Below, piece by piece: positions 7,423 to 16,627 of a DNA stretch of 64,000 nt. The translations under genes and the position numbers were made by a program. This stretch comes from Streptomyces griseorubiginosus. GTDB lineage: Bacteria; Actinomycetota; Actinomycetes; Streptomycetales; Streptomycetaceae. Below the pieces are notes generated by a model. That model was not told the origin of the DNA. It was given only the letters and a program-made list of their open reading frames with translations, and made no database searches. Location: positions 1 to 64,000 of the forward strand of contig NZ_WVUG01000012.1 in assembly GCF_017614965.1 (NCBI RefSeq), read 5' to 3'. The stretch's first letter is position 1, and each line of letters begins with the position of its first letter.

Positions 7423-9918
7423 ATGAGTGACGTACGGCCCGGACGACTGAAGGTCTACCTCGGGGCTGCCCCGGGAGTCGGCAAGACCTACCGCATGCTC
7501 GACGAGGGACGACGCCGTGCCGCCCGCGGGGCGGACGTGGTGGTGGGCTTCGCGGAGTGCCACGGGCGCCGGCACACCGAGGCGATGCTCGACGGCCTGC
7601 AGAGCATCCCCCGGGCGTCCTGCGCCTACCGCGGCGCACTGTTCGAGGAGATGGACCTCGCCGCGCTGCTCGCCCGGCGCCCGCAGGTGGCGATCGTCGA
7701 CGAGTTCGCGCATACCAACGTGCCCGGCGACGGCCGCAACGCCAAACGCTGGCAGGACATCGAGGCACTCCTCGACGCCGGCATCGACGTGATCACCGCG
7801 CTGAACATCCAGCACCTGGAATCCCTCAACGACGTGGTCGAGAAGATCACCGGAGTGCCGCAGCACGAGACCCTGCCCGATGAGGTCGTCCGCCGAGCCC
7901 ACCAGGTCGAACTGGTGGACATGCCGCCCGAGGGGCTGCGCCGCCGGATGGCGCACGGCAACATCTACGCGCCCGAGAAGGTCGACGCCGCCCTCGCCAA
8001 CTACTTCCGGCCCGGAAACCTCACCGCACTGCGGCAGCTGGCCCTGCTGTGGGTGGCCGACCGGGTCGACGAGGCGCTGCAGGAGTACCGCTCGCAGCAC
8101 GGCATCGGCGGGGTGTGGGAGACACGCGAGCGGGTGGTCGTCGCCCTGACCGGCGGCCCGGAGGGCGACACCCTGATCCGGCGGGCGGCCAGGATCGCCG
8201 ACCGGTCGGCGGGAGGAGATCTGCTCGCTGTGCACGTGACCCGCAGCGACGGCCTCGCGGCAGGCGCCTCGCACGCCTCGCTCGCCCGTCAGCGCAGGCT
8301 CGTCGAGGACCTCGGTGGCAGCTACCACTCGGTGGTCGGCGACGACGTGGCCTCCACGCTGGTGGAGTTCGCGCGCGCCGAGAACGCCACCCAGCTCGTG
8401 CTGGGCACGAGCCGCCGCGGCCGGCTGGCCCGGTTCCTGACCGGGCCCGGCACGGGGGAGACCGTCACCGAACTGTCCGGCGACATCGACGTCCACCGGG
8501 TCACCCATGAGCGAGCCGGTCGCGGCACGCTCCTGCCGTCGCGACGGCGCACCCTGTCCACGGCCCGGCTGATCGCCGGACCGGTGGCCGGGCTGGTGCT
8601 GCCGGTGCTGCTCACCCTCCTCCTCGCCCAGATGCGCGGAACGCTGAACCTGACGAGTGAGGCCCTGCTGTTCCTGCTCGCCGTGGTGGGCGTGGCCTGC
8701 ATCGGCGGGGTCGCCTCGGCGGTGATCGCCTCGGTGACGGCGTCCTTGCTGCTCAACTACTGGTTCATCCCGCCCATCGGAGCCTTCACGCTCGATGACC
8801 CGAACGCACTGCTGGCGCTGGCGGTGTTCGCGGTGGTGGCCGCCACCGTCGCCGCCGTCGTGGACCGGTCCCTGCGGCTGTCGCGCCGCTCCGCCCGCGC
8901 GACCGCCGAGGCGGAGACCATGTCGTCCCTGGCCGGCAGCATCGTCCGGGGCGAAGCGACCATCCCGGCCCTGCTGGAGCGGACCCGGGAGACGTTCGGG
9001 ATGGAGTCCGCGGAGCTGGTGGACGAGCCGCCCGAGCAGGCGGGTGTGACGGCCGTTGCCGCCGGTCCCGGTGCCTGGCTCGCACTGCGGGGCCGCACGC
9101 TGTCGTCGTCCGAGCGGCGGGTGCTGGCCGCGTTCGCCGCGCACGCCGGCTCGGCGGTCGAGCGGGCCCGGCTCGCCGAGGCCGCCGCCGAGGTGGAGCC
9201 GGTCAAGGCCGCCGACCGGTTGCGTACGGCCCTGCTGCGGGCCGTCGGCCACGACCTGCGCACCCCGCTGGCCGCGGGTTGGGCCGCCGTGGCCTCGCTG
9301 CGCAGCCGTGATGTCGAGTTCTCTTCCGAGGACCGGGACGAACTCCTCGCCACCGCCGACGAGTCCATGGCCAAGCTCAACCGCCTGGTGGAGAACCTCC
9401 TCGACCTCAGCCGCCTGGAGGCAGGCGCCCTGACGCTGAACCTGCGGGCCACCTCCCTGGAAGAGGTCCTCCCGATGGCCCTCGCGGATGTCTCCGACGT
9501 GGACGTGGCGGACCTGGAGGAGATCCCGGCGGTGCTGGCCGATCCACCGCTGCTGGAGCGGGTGATCGCCAACCTCGTCGGCAACGCCGCCCGCCACACA
9601 CCGTCGGGGAAGAAGGTGCTGATAACCGCCAGTGCCCTGGCCGGCCGGGTGGAGCTGCGGGTCGTGGACCGGGGGCCCGGTCTGCCCGCACAGGGCCGCG
9701 ACCAACTCTTCGAGCCCTTCCAGCGCCTCGGCGACACCGACAACACCACCGGCCTCGGCCTCGGACTGGCCCTCGCCCGCGGCCTGACCGAGGCCATGAA
9801 CGGCACCCTCACCCCCGAGGACACCCCCGGCGGCGGCCTCACGATGGTCGTGTCGCTGCCGTTCGCCCCACAGCCCCTGAACGCCGTACCGACCGAGCAG
9901 AACGCAGGAGGTGCGTGA
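7423..9918 (+). CDS. kdpD: Sensor histidine kinase KdpD
   Basis: This encodes 831 residues from ATG 7423. Domains in order: the N-terminal KdpD domain with a Walker A loop GAAPGVGKTY (res 14-23) and VDEFAHTN near res 92; a Usp-like domain (about 230-370); four clustered membrane spans (about 380-480); a GAF-like linker; a dimerisation/phosphoacceptor box AVGHDLRTPLAAG with His610; and an ATPase domain with N-box NLVGNAARHTP, DRGPGLP and GLGLGLALA. KdpD senses K+ limitation or osmotic stress and phosphorylates KdpE. The gene is upstream of kdpFABC rather than downstream, and kdpE lies at the far end of the locus, so the pair is split. A ~395 bp gap separates kdpD from the transporter genes, which suggests a separate transporter promoter. 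Confidence 0.95.
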   Translation: MSDVRPGRLKVYLGAAPGVGKTYRMLDEGRRRAARGADVVVGFAECHGRRHTEAMLDGLQSIPRASCAYRGALFEEMDLAALLARRPQVAIVDEFAHTNVPGDGRNAKRWQDIEALLDAGIDVITALNIQHLESLNDVVEKITGVPQHETLPDEVVRRAHQVELVDMPPEGLRRRMAHGNIYAPEKVDAALANYFRPGNLTALRQLALLWVADRVDEALQEYRSQHGIGGVWETRERVVVALTGGPEGDTLIRRAARIADRSAGGDLLAVHVTRSDGLAAGASHASLARQRRLVEDLGGSYHSVVGDDVASTLVEFARAENATQLVLGTSRRGRLARFLTGPGTGETVTELSGDIDVHRVTHERAGRGTLLPSRRRTLSTARLIAGPVAGLVLPVLLTLLLAQMRGTLNLTSEALLFLLAVVGVACIGGVASAVIASVTASLLLNYWFIPPIGAFTLDDPNALLALAVFAVVAATVAAVVDRSLRLSRRSARATAEAETMSSLAGSIVRGEATIPALLERTRETFGMESAELVDEPPEQAGVTAVAAGPGAWLALRGRTLSSSERRVLAAFAAHAGSAVERARLAEAAAEVEPVKAADRLRTALLRAVGHDLRTPLAAGWAAVASLRSRDVEFSSEDRDELLATADESMAKLNRLVENLLDLSRLEAGALTLNLRATSLEEVLPMALADVSDVDVADLEEIPAVLADPPLLERVIANLVGNAARHTPSGKKVLITASALAGRVELRVVDRGPGLPAQGRDQLFEPFQRLGDTDNTTGLGLGLALARGLTEAMNGTLTPEDTPGGGLTMVVSLPFAPQPLNAVPTEQNAGGA

Positions 9919-10313
9919 CGCCCTGGCGGCCGGCTTTTGCTGCCCCCTTCCAGGTGGCCCTCGCCTTCGTTCCCTTCCGCACGAGCCTGTAGCACACCAC
10001 GGTCGTTCGTGGCTGCCTCCCCGGCGCCCTACGGTCTGTCGGCGTCCGTGTCGAGCGGTCCGCCGCATGCGTCGTCACGGCACCGGGTCACCGTGCTCAT
10101 CCCGGAGGCGGAGCGGCTGCGGGTTGGGCTGCTGTGAGCCGGGTCACCGCTGGTCACGACTGCTGCTCACCGGTACGGGGCCGGGCCGTATGAGTCCCGT
10201 CAAAGCCATGAGCGTCGGCGTAAGAGAGCCGTCAACGGGTGGTCGGATGCGGCCACACAGGCGGTTTCCTCTAACCGTCCGCCTTTCATCGAACCTCACT
10301 CCAGGAGCTCGCG
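9919..10313. other. Intergenic region before the kdp transporter genes
   Basis: About 395 bp without a convincing gene. It should hold the K+-responsive promoter of kdpFABC and the KdpE operator. I see GTCA/TGAC-type repeats (for example GGGTCACCGCTGGTCACG at 10141-10158) but no site I can name as the KdpE box. A purine-rich CAGGAGCTCGCG precedes the ATG at 10314. Confidence 0.4.
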
Positions 10314-10397
10314 ATGGCCGATCTGGCCTTCGTCGTCACCGTGATCGCGTCCTTCGCACTGGTGGCCCTCGTCGCCAAGGGGGTGACGAAGCTGTGA
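10314..10397 (+). CDS. 27-residue membrane peptide preceding kdpF
   Basis: ATG 10314 with AGGAG a few bases upstream encodes a 27-residue peptide ending at TGA 10395-10397. It is almost entirely one hydrophobic helix (LAFVVTVIASFALVALVA) with a short KGVTKL tail. Its stop overlaps the GTG of kdpF (GTGA), a translational-coupling arrangement. The size and position resemble KdpF itself, so it may be a second small stabilising subunit of the Kdp complex, but this is inference. It is far below usual gene-calling limits. Confidence 0.6.
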   Translation: MADLAFVVTVIASFALVALVAKGVTKL

Positions 10398-10483
10398 CCG
10401 CCGAGAACATCGTCGGCCTGGTCGTGGCCGTCGCCCTGCTGGGCTATCTCGTCCTCGCCCTGATCTTCCCGGAGAGGTTCTGA
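10394..10483 (+). CDS. kdpF: Potassium-transporting ATPase small subunit KdpF
   Basis: GTG 10394 to TGA 10483 encodes 29 residues ([19 protein letters not shown], then LALIFPERF), the standard length and pattern of KdpF: one membrane helix ending in the conserved P-E-R/K-F. KdpF stabilises the KdpABC complex. It overlaps the preceding 27-codon gene by 4 bp and is followed 7 bp later by kdpA, so it is part of the transporter operon. Confidence 0.85.
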   Translation: MTAENIVGLVVAVALLGYLVLALIFPERF

Positions 10484-10490
10484 GACAGAC

Positions 10491-12155
10491 ATGGGTCCCG
10501 TACTCGCGGGCGTGCTCCAACTGCTCGCCCTCATAGGCGCGCTGGCGCTCGCCTACATCCCCCTCGGCACCTACATGGCCAGGGTCTACTCCTCCGACAA
10601 GCACTGGCGTGTGGAGCGGTGGATCTACAAGGGCATCGGCGCCAACCCGGACACGGAGATGCGCTGGCCCGCGTACCTGCGCGGTGTTCTCGCGTTCTCC
10701 GCGGTCGGTGTCCTCTTCCTCTACCTGCTCCAGCGGCTGCAGGGCATCCTGCCCGGCTCGCTGAACTTCTCCTCGGTCGACCCGGCGCAGTCGTTCAACA
10801 CGGCCGTCTCCTTCGTGACCAACACCAACTGGCAGTCGTACTACGGCGAGCAGACCATGGGGCACGTCGTGCAGACCGCCGGTCTGGCCGTGCAGAACTT
10901 CGTCTCCGCGGCCGTCGGCATCGCCGTCGCCGTGGCCCTGGTGCGCGGGTTCGCCCGCTCCCGCACGGGTGAGCTGGGCAACTTCTGGGCCGACCTGGTG
11001 CGCGGCACGATCCGCATCCTGGTGCCGGGCGCGGCGATCGCCGCGATCGTCCTGGTGGCGTGCGGTGCGATCCAGAACTTCTCCGGCATCCACGAGGTCG
11101 GCCAGTTCATGGGCGGCTCGCAGCAGTGGAACGGCGGAGCGGTGGCCTCGCAGGAGGCCATCAAGGAGTTCGGCACCAACGGCGGCGGCTACTTCAACGC
11201 CAACTCCGCCCATCCCTTCGAGAACCCCACGCCCTTCACCAACCTCTTCGAGATCTTCCTGCTGCTGGTGATCCCGTTCGCGCTGACCCGCACCTTCGGC
11301 GTGATGGTCGGCAGCGTCAAGCAGGGCTACGCGATCCTCGCCACGATGTTCACCATCTGGCTGGGCTTCGTCGCGCTGATGATGTGGACCGAGTTCGCCC
11401 ACCACGGCCCGGCGCTTCAGCTGGCCGGCGGGGCGTACGAGGGCAAGGAGGTCCGCTTCGGCGTCGGTTCCTCGTCCATCTTCGCGGTGTCCACGACCTT
11501 GACGTCCACCGGCGCCGTGGACTCCTTCCACTCCTCCTTCACCGGCCTCGGCGGCGGGATCACGCTGCTCAGCATGATGCTGGGCGAGATCGCTCCCGGC
11601 GGTACCGGCTCCGGCCTCTACGGCATCCTGATCATGGCCGTGATCGCGGTGTTCATCGCCGGTCTGATGGTCGGCCGTACGCCGGAGTACCTGGGCAAGA
11701 AGATCGGCGCGCGTGAGATCAAGCTGGCCGCCTGCTACATCCTGATCACCCCGGCGCTCGCGCTCGTCTTCACCGCGGTCTCCATGGCGCTGTCGACCCC
11801 GCCGCACTCGATGCTCAACTCCGGGGCGCACGGCTTCTCCGAGGTGCTGTACGCCTTCACCTCGGCCTCCAACAACAACGGCTCGGCCTTCGCCGGGCTG
11901 AACGCGAACACCGACTGGTACAACACCACGACCGGTCTGGCGATGCTGCTGGGCCGCTTCCTGCCGATGGTGTTCGTGCTGGCGCTGGCCGGCTCGCTCG
12001 CCGAGCAGAAGCCGATCCCGGTGACCGCCGGCACGCTGCGTACCGAGAAGCCGCTGTTCACCGGCCTGCTGGTCGGCGCGATCCTGATCATCACCGGTCT
12101 GACCTACTTCCCGGCGCTGGCGCTGGGCCCGCTGGCCGAGGGGCTGGCGTCATGA
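10491..12155 (+). CDS. kdpA: Potassium-transporting ATPase potassium-binding subunit KdpA
   Basis: This encodes 554 residues from ATG 10491, normal KdpA length. The four selectivity-filter-like pore loops of this K+ channel-derived subunit are visible: [55 protein letters not shown] and [15 protein letters not shown]. Ten or so membrane spans surround them. KdpA captures extracellular K+ and passes it to KdpB for ATP-driven uptake when K+ is scarce. Its TGA overlaps the ATG of kdpB by 4 bp. Confidence 0.97.
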   Translation: MGPVLAGVLQLLALIGALALAYIPLGTYMARVYSSDKHWRVERWIYKGIGANPDTEMRWPAYLRGVLAFSAVGVLFLYLLQRLQGILPGSLNFSSVDPAQSFNTAVSFVTNTNWQSYYGEQTMGHVVQTAGLAVQNFVSAAVGIAVAVALVRGFARSRTGELGNFWADLVRGTIRILVPGAAIAAIVLVACGAIQNFSGIHEVGQFMGGSQQWNGGAVASQEAIKEFGTNGGGYFNANSAHPFENPTPFTNLFEIFLLLVIPFALTRTFGVMVGSVKQGYAILATMFTIWLGFVALMMWTEFAHHGPALQLAGGAYEGKEVRFGVGSSSIFAVSTTLTSTGAVDSFHSSFTGLGGGITLLSMMLGEIAPGGTGSGLYGILIMAVIAVFIAGLMVGRTPEYLGKKIGAREIKLAACYILITPALALVFTAVSMALSTPPHSMLNSGAHGFSEVLYAFTSASNNNGSAFAGLNANTDWYNTTTGLAMLLGRFLPMVFVLALAGSLAEQKPIPVTAGTLRTEKPLFTGLLVGAILIITGLTYFPALALGPLAEGLAS

Positions 12156-14290
12156 CCACCCGTACCGAGAAGTCAGAGGACTCCATGTCCACAGCCACCC
12201 CGACCCGGGCGCCGCACAGCGACGTACCCACCGGGCACAAGCCCGCCGAAGGACGTGTCGGCGCGGGCCTGTTCGACCCCAGGCAACTGCTGAAGTCGCT
12301 GCCGGACGCCTGCCGCAAGCTCGACCCGCGGGTGATGGTCAAGTCGCCCGTGATGTTCGTGGTGTGGATCGGCTCGGTGCTGACCACCGTCTTCTCCTTC
12401 AAGGACCCCGGCGACTGGTTCGGCTGGGCGATCAGCGCCTGGCTGTGGCTGACCGTGATCTTCGCCAACCTGGCGGAGGCGGTCGCCGAGGGCCGCGGCA
12501 AGGCGCAGGCCGACACCCTGCGCAAGGCCAAGACCGACACCGTCGCCCGTCGGCTGCTGGGCGACGGCACCTCCGAGGAGCAGGTCCCGGGCACCGCCCT
12601 GACCATCGGCGACCTGGTGGTGTGCGAGGCGGGCGACATCATCCCCGGCGACGGTGACGTCGTCGAGGGCGTCGCGTCCGTCGACGAATCGGCGATCACC
12701 GGTGAGTCGGCGCCCGTCATCCGTGAGTCCGGCGGCGACCGCAGTGCGGTCACCGGCGGTACGAAGGTGCTGTCCGACCGCATCGTCATCAAGATCACGA
12801 CAAAGCCGGGCGAGACGTTCATCGACCGGATGATCAATCTCGTCGAGGGCGCGGCCCGGCAGAAGACGCCCAACGAGATCGCGCTGAACATCCTGCTGGC
12901 CTCGCTGACGATCGTCTTCCTGCTCGCGTGCGCCACGCTGCCGCCCTTCGCGGACTACGCGGGCACGCATCTGACGATGGTCGTGCTGGTGGCGCTGCTG
13001 GTCTGCCTGATCCCGACCACGATCGGCGCCCTGCTCTCCGCCATCGGCATCGCGGGCATGGACCGGCTCGTCCAGCGCAACGTCCTCGCCATGTCGGGCC
13101 GTGCCGTCGAGGCCGCCGGCGACGTATCCACCCTGCTGCTCGACAAGACCGGCACCATCACCCTGGGCAACCGCCAGGCCTCGGAGTTCGTGCCGGTCCA
13201 GGGCAGCACCGAGGCCGAGGTCGCCGACGCCGCCCAGCTGTCGTCGCTGGCCGACGAGACGCCCGAGGGCCGCTCCATCGTCGTACTCGCCAAGGAGCGG
13301 TACGGGCTGCGCGAGCGGCACCAGGGGCAGCTCGCCGGGGCCGAGTGGATCGCCTTCACCGCCCAGACCCGCATGTCGGGCGTGGACGTCGACGGGCGCA
13401 AGATCCGCAAGGGCGCGACCGGTTCGGTCATCGCCTGGGTCAAGGAGGAGGGCGGCACCGTCGCGGACGACGCGGACACGCTCTCCAACGCCATCTCGCA
13501 GGCGGGCGGCACTCCGCTGCTGGTCGCCGTCAAGGACGACGAGGGCGCGCGGGTGCTGGGTGTCATCCATCTGAAGGACGTCGTCAAGGACGGCATGCGC
13601 GAGCGGTTCGACGAGCTGCGCCGCATGGGCATCAAGACCGTCATGATCACTGGCGACAACCCGCTGACCGCCAAGGCGATCGCCGAGGAGGCGGGCGTCG
13701 ACGACTTCCTCGCCGAGGCCACGCCCGAGGACAAGATGGCCCTGATCAAGCGGGAGCAGGCGGGCGGCAAGCTCGTCGCGATGACCGGTGACGGCACCAA
13801 CGACGCGCCCGCGCTCGCCCAGGCGGACGTCGGGGTGGCGATGAACACGGGTACGTCGGCCGCCAAGGAGGCCGGCAACATGGTCGACCTCGACTCCAAC
13901 CCGACCAAGCTCATCGAGATCGTCGAGATCGGCAAGCAACTCCTCATCACCCGAGGAGCGTTGACGACGTTCTCCATCGCCAACGACGTCGCGAAGTACT
14001 TCGCGATCATCCCGGCGCTGTTCGCGGCCGTCTACCCGGGCCTGGACAAGCTCAACATCATGGGCCTGTCCTCGCCCGACTCCGCGATCCTGTCCGCGGT
14101 CATCTTCAACGCGCTGATCATCATCGCGCTGGTGCCGCTGTCCCTGAAGGGCGTGCAGTACCGGCCGGTGAGCGCCGACAAGATGCTGCGCCGCAACCTG
14201 ACGATCTACGGCATCGGCGGCCTGATCGCGCCCTTCATCGGCATCAAGATCATCGACCTGCTCATCTCCCTCATCCCCGGGATCGGCTGA
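12152..14290 (+). CDS. kdpB: Potassium-transporting P-type ATPase, catalytic subunit KdpB
   Basis: This encodes 712 residues from ATG 12152, which overlaps the kdpA stop. An internal ATG at 12185 would give a length closer to the usual ~680. Conserved P-type ATPase motifs are present: the actuator TGES ([10 protein letters not shown]), LLDKTGTIT with the phosphorylated Asp331, [13 protein letters not shown] and the hinge [21 protein letters not shown]. Membrane spans flank these. It hydrolyses ATP to drive K+ through KdpA. The extended N-terminus of ~25-35 residues is typical of actinobacterial versions. Confidence 0.97.
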   Translation: MTTRTEKSEDSMSTATPTRAPHSDVPTGHKPAEGRVGAGLFDPRQLLKSLPDACRKLDPRVMVKSPVMFVVWIGSVLTTVFSFKDPGDWFGWAISAWLWLTVIFANLAEAVAEGRGKAQADTLRKAKTDTVARRLLGDGTSEEQVPGTALTIGDLVVCEAGDIIPGDGDVVEGVASVDESAITGESAPVIRESGGDRSAVTGGTKVLSDRIVIKITTKPGETFIDRMINLVEGAARQKTPNEIALNILLASLTIVFLLACATLPPFADYAGTHLTMVVLVALLVCLIPTTIGALLSAIGIAGMDRLVQRNVLAMSGRAVEAAGDVSTLLLDKTGTITLGNRQASEFVPVQGSTEAEVADAAQLSSLADETPEGRSIVVLAKERYGLRERHQGQLAGAEWIAFTAQTRMSGVDVDGRKIRKGATGSVIAWVKEEGGTVADDADTLSNAISQAGGTPLLVAVKDDEGARVLGVIHLKDVVKDGMRERFDELRRMGIKTVMITGDNPLTAKAIAEEAGVDDFLAEATPEDKMALIKREQAGGKLVAMTGDGTNDAPALAQADVGVAMNTGTSAAKEAGNMVDLDSNPTKLIEIVEIGKQLLITRGALTTFSIANDVAKYFAIIPALFAAVYPGLDKLNIMGLSSPDSAILSAVIFNALIIIALVPLSLKGVQYRPVSADKMLRRNLTIYGIGGLIAPFIGIKIIDLLISLIPGIG

Positions 14291-14295
14291 CCGCC

Positions 14296-14964
14296 ATGAA
14301 CAACTCCGTATCGAACACTGCTCGGTTGCTCGGGGCGGCCCTGCGGGCCCTCCTCGTGCTGACCCTGGTGACGGGCGTCATCTATCCGCTCGTCGTCACC
14401 GGTGTGGCCCAGGCGCTGTTCCACGACAAGGCGAACGGCTCCGAGGTCAAGGCGGACGGCAAGGTCGTCGGCTCCTCGCTGATCGGTCAGTCGTACAACC
14501 TGCCGCTGAAGAAGGGCCGGCAGACCCCGGACCCCGATCTGAAGTGGTTCCAGGGCCGCCCGGCCGACGGGCTCGGCAGCAACAGCGTGAACACCCAGTA
14601 CAAGCTGCTGCTGTCCGGCGCGACCAACCTCTCCGCCGACAGCAAGGTCCTGATCCAGCAGGTGAAGACGGCCAAGGCGGCCGTCGTAAAAGACAACTCG
14701 GTGCCCGGCTACACGGTCAAGGCGTCCCAGGTGCCCGCCGACGCGGTCACCTCCTCCGGCTCCGGCCTCGACCCGGACATCTCCCCGCAGTACGCGCAGA
14801 TCCAGGTCCACCGGGTCGCCGAGAAGAACGGCCTGTCGGTCGCCCAGGTCGAGAAGCTGGTCAAGGACCACACCGAGGGACGCACGCTCGGCTTCATCGG
14901 GGAGCCCCGCGTGAACGTCCTCGAACTCAACATCGCGCTCAAGGATCTTCTGGCAAAGCATTGA
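14296..14964 (+). CDS. kdpC: Potassium-transporting ATPase subunit KdpC
   Basis: This encodes 222 residues from ATG 14296, 5 bp after kdpB. A single N-terminal membrane span (LRALLVLTLVTGVIYPLVV) is followed by an extracytoplasmic domain with family motifs GSSLIGQSY, FQGRPAD, SGSGLDPDISP, ARVA-like QVHRVAEKNGLSV and EPRVNVLELN. KdpC is the accessory subunit that raises the affinity of KdpB. It closes the transporter gene block. Confidence 0.95.
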   Translation: MNNSVSNTARLLGAALRALLVLTLVTGVIYPLVVTGVAQALFHDKANGSEVKADGKVVGSSLIGQSYNLPLKKGRQTPDPDLKWFQGRPADGLGSNSVNTQYKLLLSGATNLSADSKVLIQQVKTAKAAVVKDNSVPGYTVKASQVPADAVTSSGSGLDPDISPQYAQIQVHRVAEKNGLSVAQVEKLVKDHTEGRTLGFIGEPRVNVLELNIALKDLLAKH

Positions 14965-15097
14965 CGGGATGGGGCGACATGCGCGGGAGTTGGCGGCCGG
15001 GAGTCATCCCTGAGCCGCCAACCCCCGTCGCCGTGGCGTCGGTTGCCTCGCGTCCGGTTCCGCCCGGCCCGGCGCACGACAGGAAAGGCACGCACCC

Positions 15098-15781
15098 ATG
15101 ACCAGGGTGTTGGTGGTGGAGGACGACCCGCAGCTCGTGCGGGCCCTCGTGATCAACCTGCAGGCGCGCAAGTACGGCGTCGACGCCGCGCCCGACGGGG
15201 CCACGGCCCTGCGGCTGGCCGCCGCCCGTCAGCCCGACGTGGTGATGCTCGACCTCGGCCTGCCCGACATGGACGGCATCGACGTCATCAAGGCCCTGCG
15301 CGGCTGGACCCGAGTGCCGGTCCTGGTCCTGTCCGCGCGGCAGGGATCCGAGGAGAAGGTCGCCGCACTCGACGCCGGCGCGGACGACTACATCACCAAG
15401 CCGTTCAACATGAACGAGCTCCTCGCCCGGCTGCGGGCCGCCGTCCGCCGCACCGAGGACACTCCACTCGTCCCCGAGACGACACTCGTCGAGACCGACG
15501 ACTTCACCATCGACCTGCTCGCCAAGAAGGTCGTACGGGACGGACGGGACGTACGGCTGACCCCGACCGAATGGCACCTGCTGGAGATCCTGGTCACCAA
15601 CCCCGGCCGGCTGATCACGCAGAAGCACCTCCTGCAGGAGGTCTGGGGTGTCTCCCAGAGCAACAAGACCAACTACCTGCGCGTCTACATGGCCCAGCTG
15701 CGCCGCAAACTGGAGGCGGACCCCGCCCACCCCCGCTATCTGATCACCGAGCCCGGCATGGGGTACCGCTTCGAATTCTGA
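15098..15781 (+). CDS. kdpE: KDP operon response regulator KdpE
   Basis: This encodes 227 residues from ATG 15098 with AGGAAAGG upstream. It has a receiver domain with acidic pocket EDD (res 8-10), phosphoacceptor Asp52 in MLDLGLPDMDG and DDYITKPF near res 100. An OmpR-type winged helix follows (LTPTEWHLLEILVTNPGRLI, then YLRVYMAQLRRKLEADP and EPGMGYRFEF). When phosphorylated by KdpD it should activate kdpFABC. It is 133 bp downstream of kdpC and far from kdpD. Immediately after its stop lies the truncated end of a dehydratase gene, so its 3' flank is probably a deletion junction. Confidence 0.93.
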   Translation: MTRVLVVEDDPQLVRALVINLQARKYGVDAAPDGATALRLAAARQPDVVMLDLGLPDMDGIDVIKALRGWTRVPVLVLSARQGSEEKVAALDAGADDYITKPFNMNELLARLRAAVRRTEDTPLVPETTLVETDDFTIDLLAKKVVRDGRDVRLTPTEWHLLEILVTNPGRLITQKHLLQEVWGVSQSNKTNYLRVYMAQLRRKLEADPAHPRYLITEPGMGYRFEF

Positions 15782-15788
15782 CTTCTCC

Positions 15789-16006
15789 GTGCCGAACTTC
15801 CTCATCCAGGAACAGAGCATGGGCATCCACTACAACCAGCAGTGCGACCTGCTGGAGTACGTGACAGCCCCCGAACCCTTCCGCTTCCAGGACGGATACG
15901 CTGTGGTCGGTTCCCGCCCGGGTCTCGGTGCCGACATCACGAGAAGGCCGTATGCCGGGCCGCCGAGACCGGAGGAACCGAACCCGCGCAAGGAAGGCCC
16001 GCTCCC
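15789..16006 (+). pseudogene. C-terminal remnant of a mandelate racemase/enolase-superfamily sugar-acid dehydratase
   Basis: Directly after the kdpE stop the frame starting at 15789 reads VPNFLIQEQSMGIHYNQQ, then DLLEYVTAPEPFRFQDGY and GLGADI. That is the tail of galactonate/mannonate-type dehydratases of the enolase superfamily. After GLGADI a one-base shift leads to a frame giving EKAVCRAAETGG, the expected continuation, so the tail itself is frameshifted near 15935-15945. Only about 60-70 residues of a ~390-residue enzyme remain. Its former product, a 2-keto-3-deoxy sugar acid, is the substrate of the kinase and aldolase encoded immediately downstream. This looks like the last piece of a pathway gene lost by deletion. 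Confidence 0.6.
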
Positions 16007-16627
16007 ATGGACCTGGTGGAATCCCTCCGCCGCCACCGCCTGCTCGCGATCGTGCGGGGCAAGGACCCCGTCGCCGCCGTGCGCACGGTGCGCACCCTCG
16101 TGGAAGAGGGCGTCGCCGCCGTCGAGATATCGCTGACCACCACCGACGCCCTGACCGTGCTTCGGCAGGCCCGCGCCGCGCTCGGCTCCGACGCCCTCCT
16201 CGGCGCCGGCACCGTGCGCTGCGCGGGGGACGCGGGCCGCGCGCTCGACGCCGGGGCGTCCTACCTCGTCACCCCGGCACTGGTCGACGGACTGGCGCCG
16301 TACGGTGTGCCCGTCCTCATGGGCGCGCTGACCCCGACCGAGATCGAAGCCGCCCTCGCCCGCGGCGCCGACGCGGTCAAACTCTTCCCTGGCTCCCTCG
16401 GCGGCCCCGGCTATCTGCGGGCCCTGCGCGACCCGTTCCCCGAGGTGCCCTTCGTGCCCGTCGGGGGAGTGGACGCGACGGCCGCCCGCGACTACCTGGC
16501 CCGGGGTGCCATCGCCGTCGGCGTCGGCTCACCGCTCGTCGGCGATGCGGCCGACGGCGGCGACCTGGACCCACTGCGCGCCCGGGCGGCCGAGTTCCGC
16601 AGGGTGGCCGCCGGGGACACACCGTGA
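16007..16627 (+). CDS. eda: 2-dehydro-3-deoxy-6-phosphogluconate (KDPG) aldolase
   Basis: This encodes 206 residues from ATG 16007, with AAGGAAGG upstream. It is a class I aldolase of the KDPG/KHG family, a TIM barrel with catalytic Glu40 (AAVEISLTT), GAGTV at 67-71 and the Schiff-base lysine Lys125 in ADAVKLFPGS. The C-terminal phosphate-binding loops are VPVGGVDA and AIAVGVGSPLVG. It splits KDPG (or KDPGal) to pyruvate and glyceraldehyde-3-phosphate. Its stop overlaps the GTG of the adjoining kinase gene, giving a two-step kinase/aldolase unit. Confidence 0.9.
   Translation: MDLVESLRRHRLLAIVRGKDPVAAVRTVRTLVEEGVAAVEISLTTTDALTVLRQARAALGSDALLGAGTVRCAGDAGRALDAGASYLVTPALVDGLAPYGVPVLMGALTPTEIEAALARGADAVKLFPGSLGGPGYLRALRDPFPEVPFVPVGGVDATAARDYLARGAIAVGVGSPLVGDAADGGDLDPLRARAAEFRRVAAGDTP

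Noticed and set aside
10138-10313. A riboswitch upstream of kdpFABC
   Set aside because: Known K+ transporters can be under c-di-AMP riboswitches, but I could not find the conserved elements or a convincing fold here.
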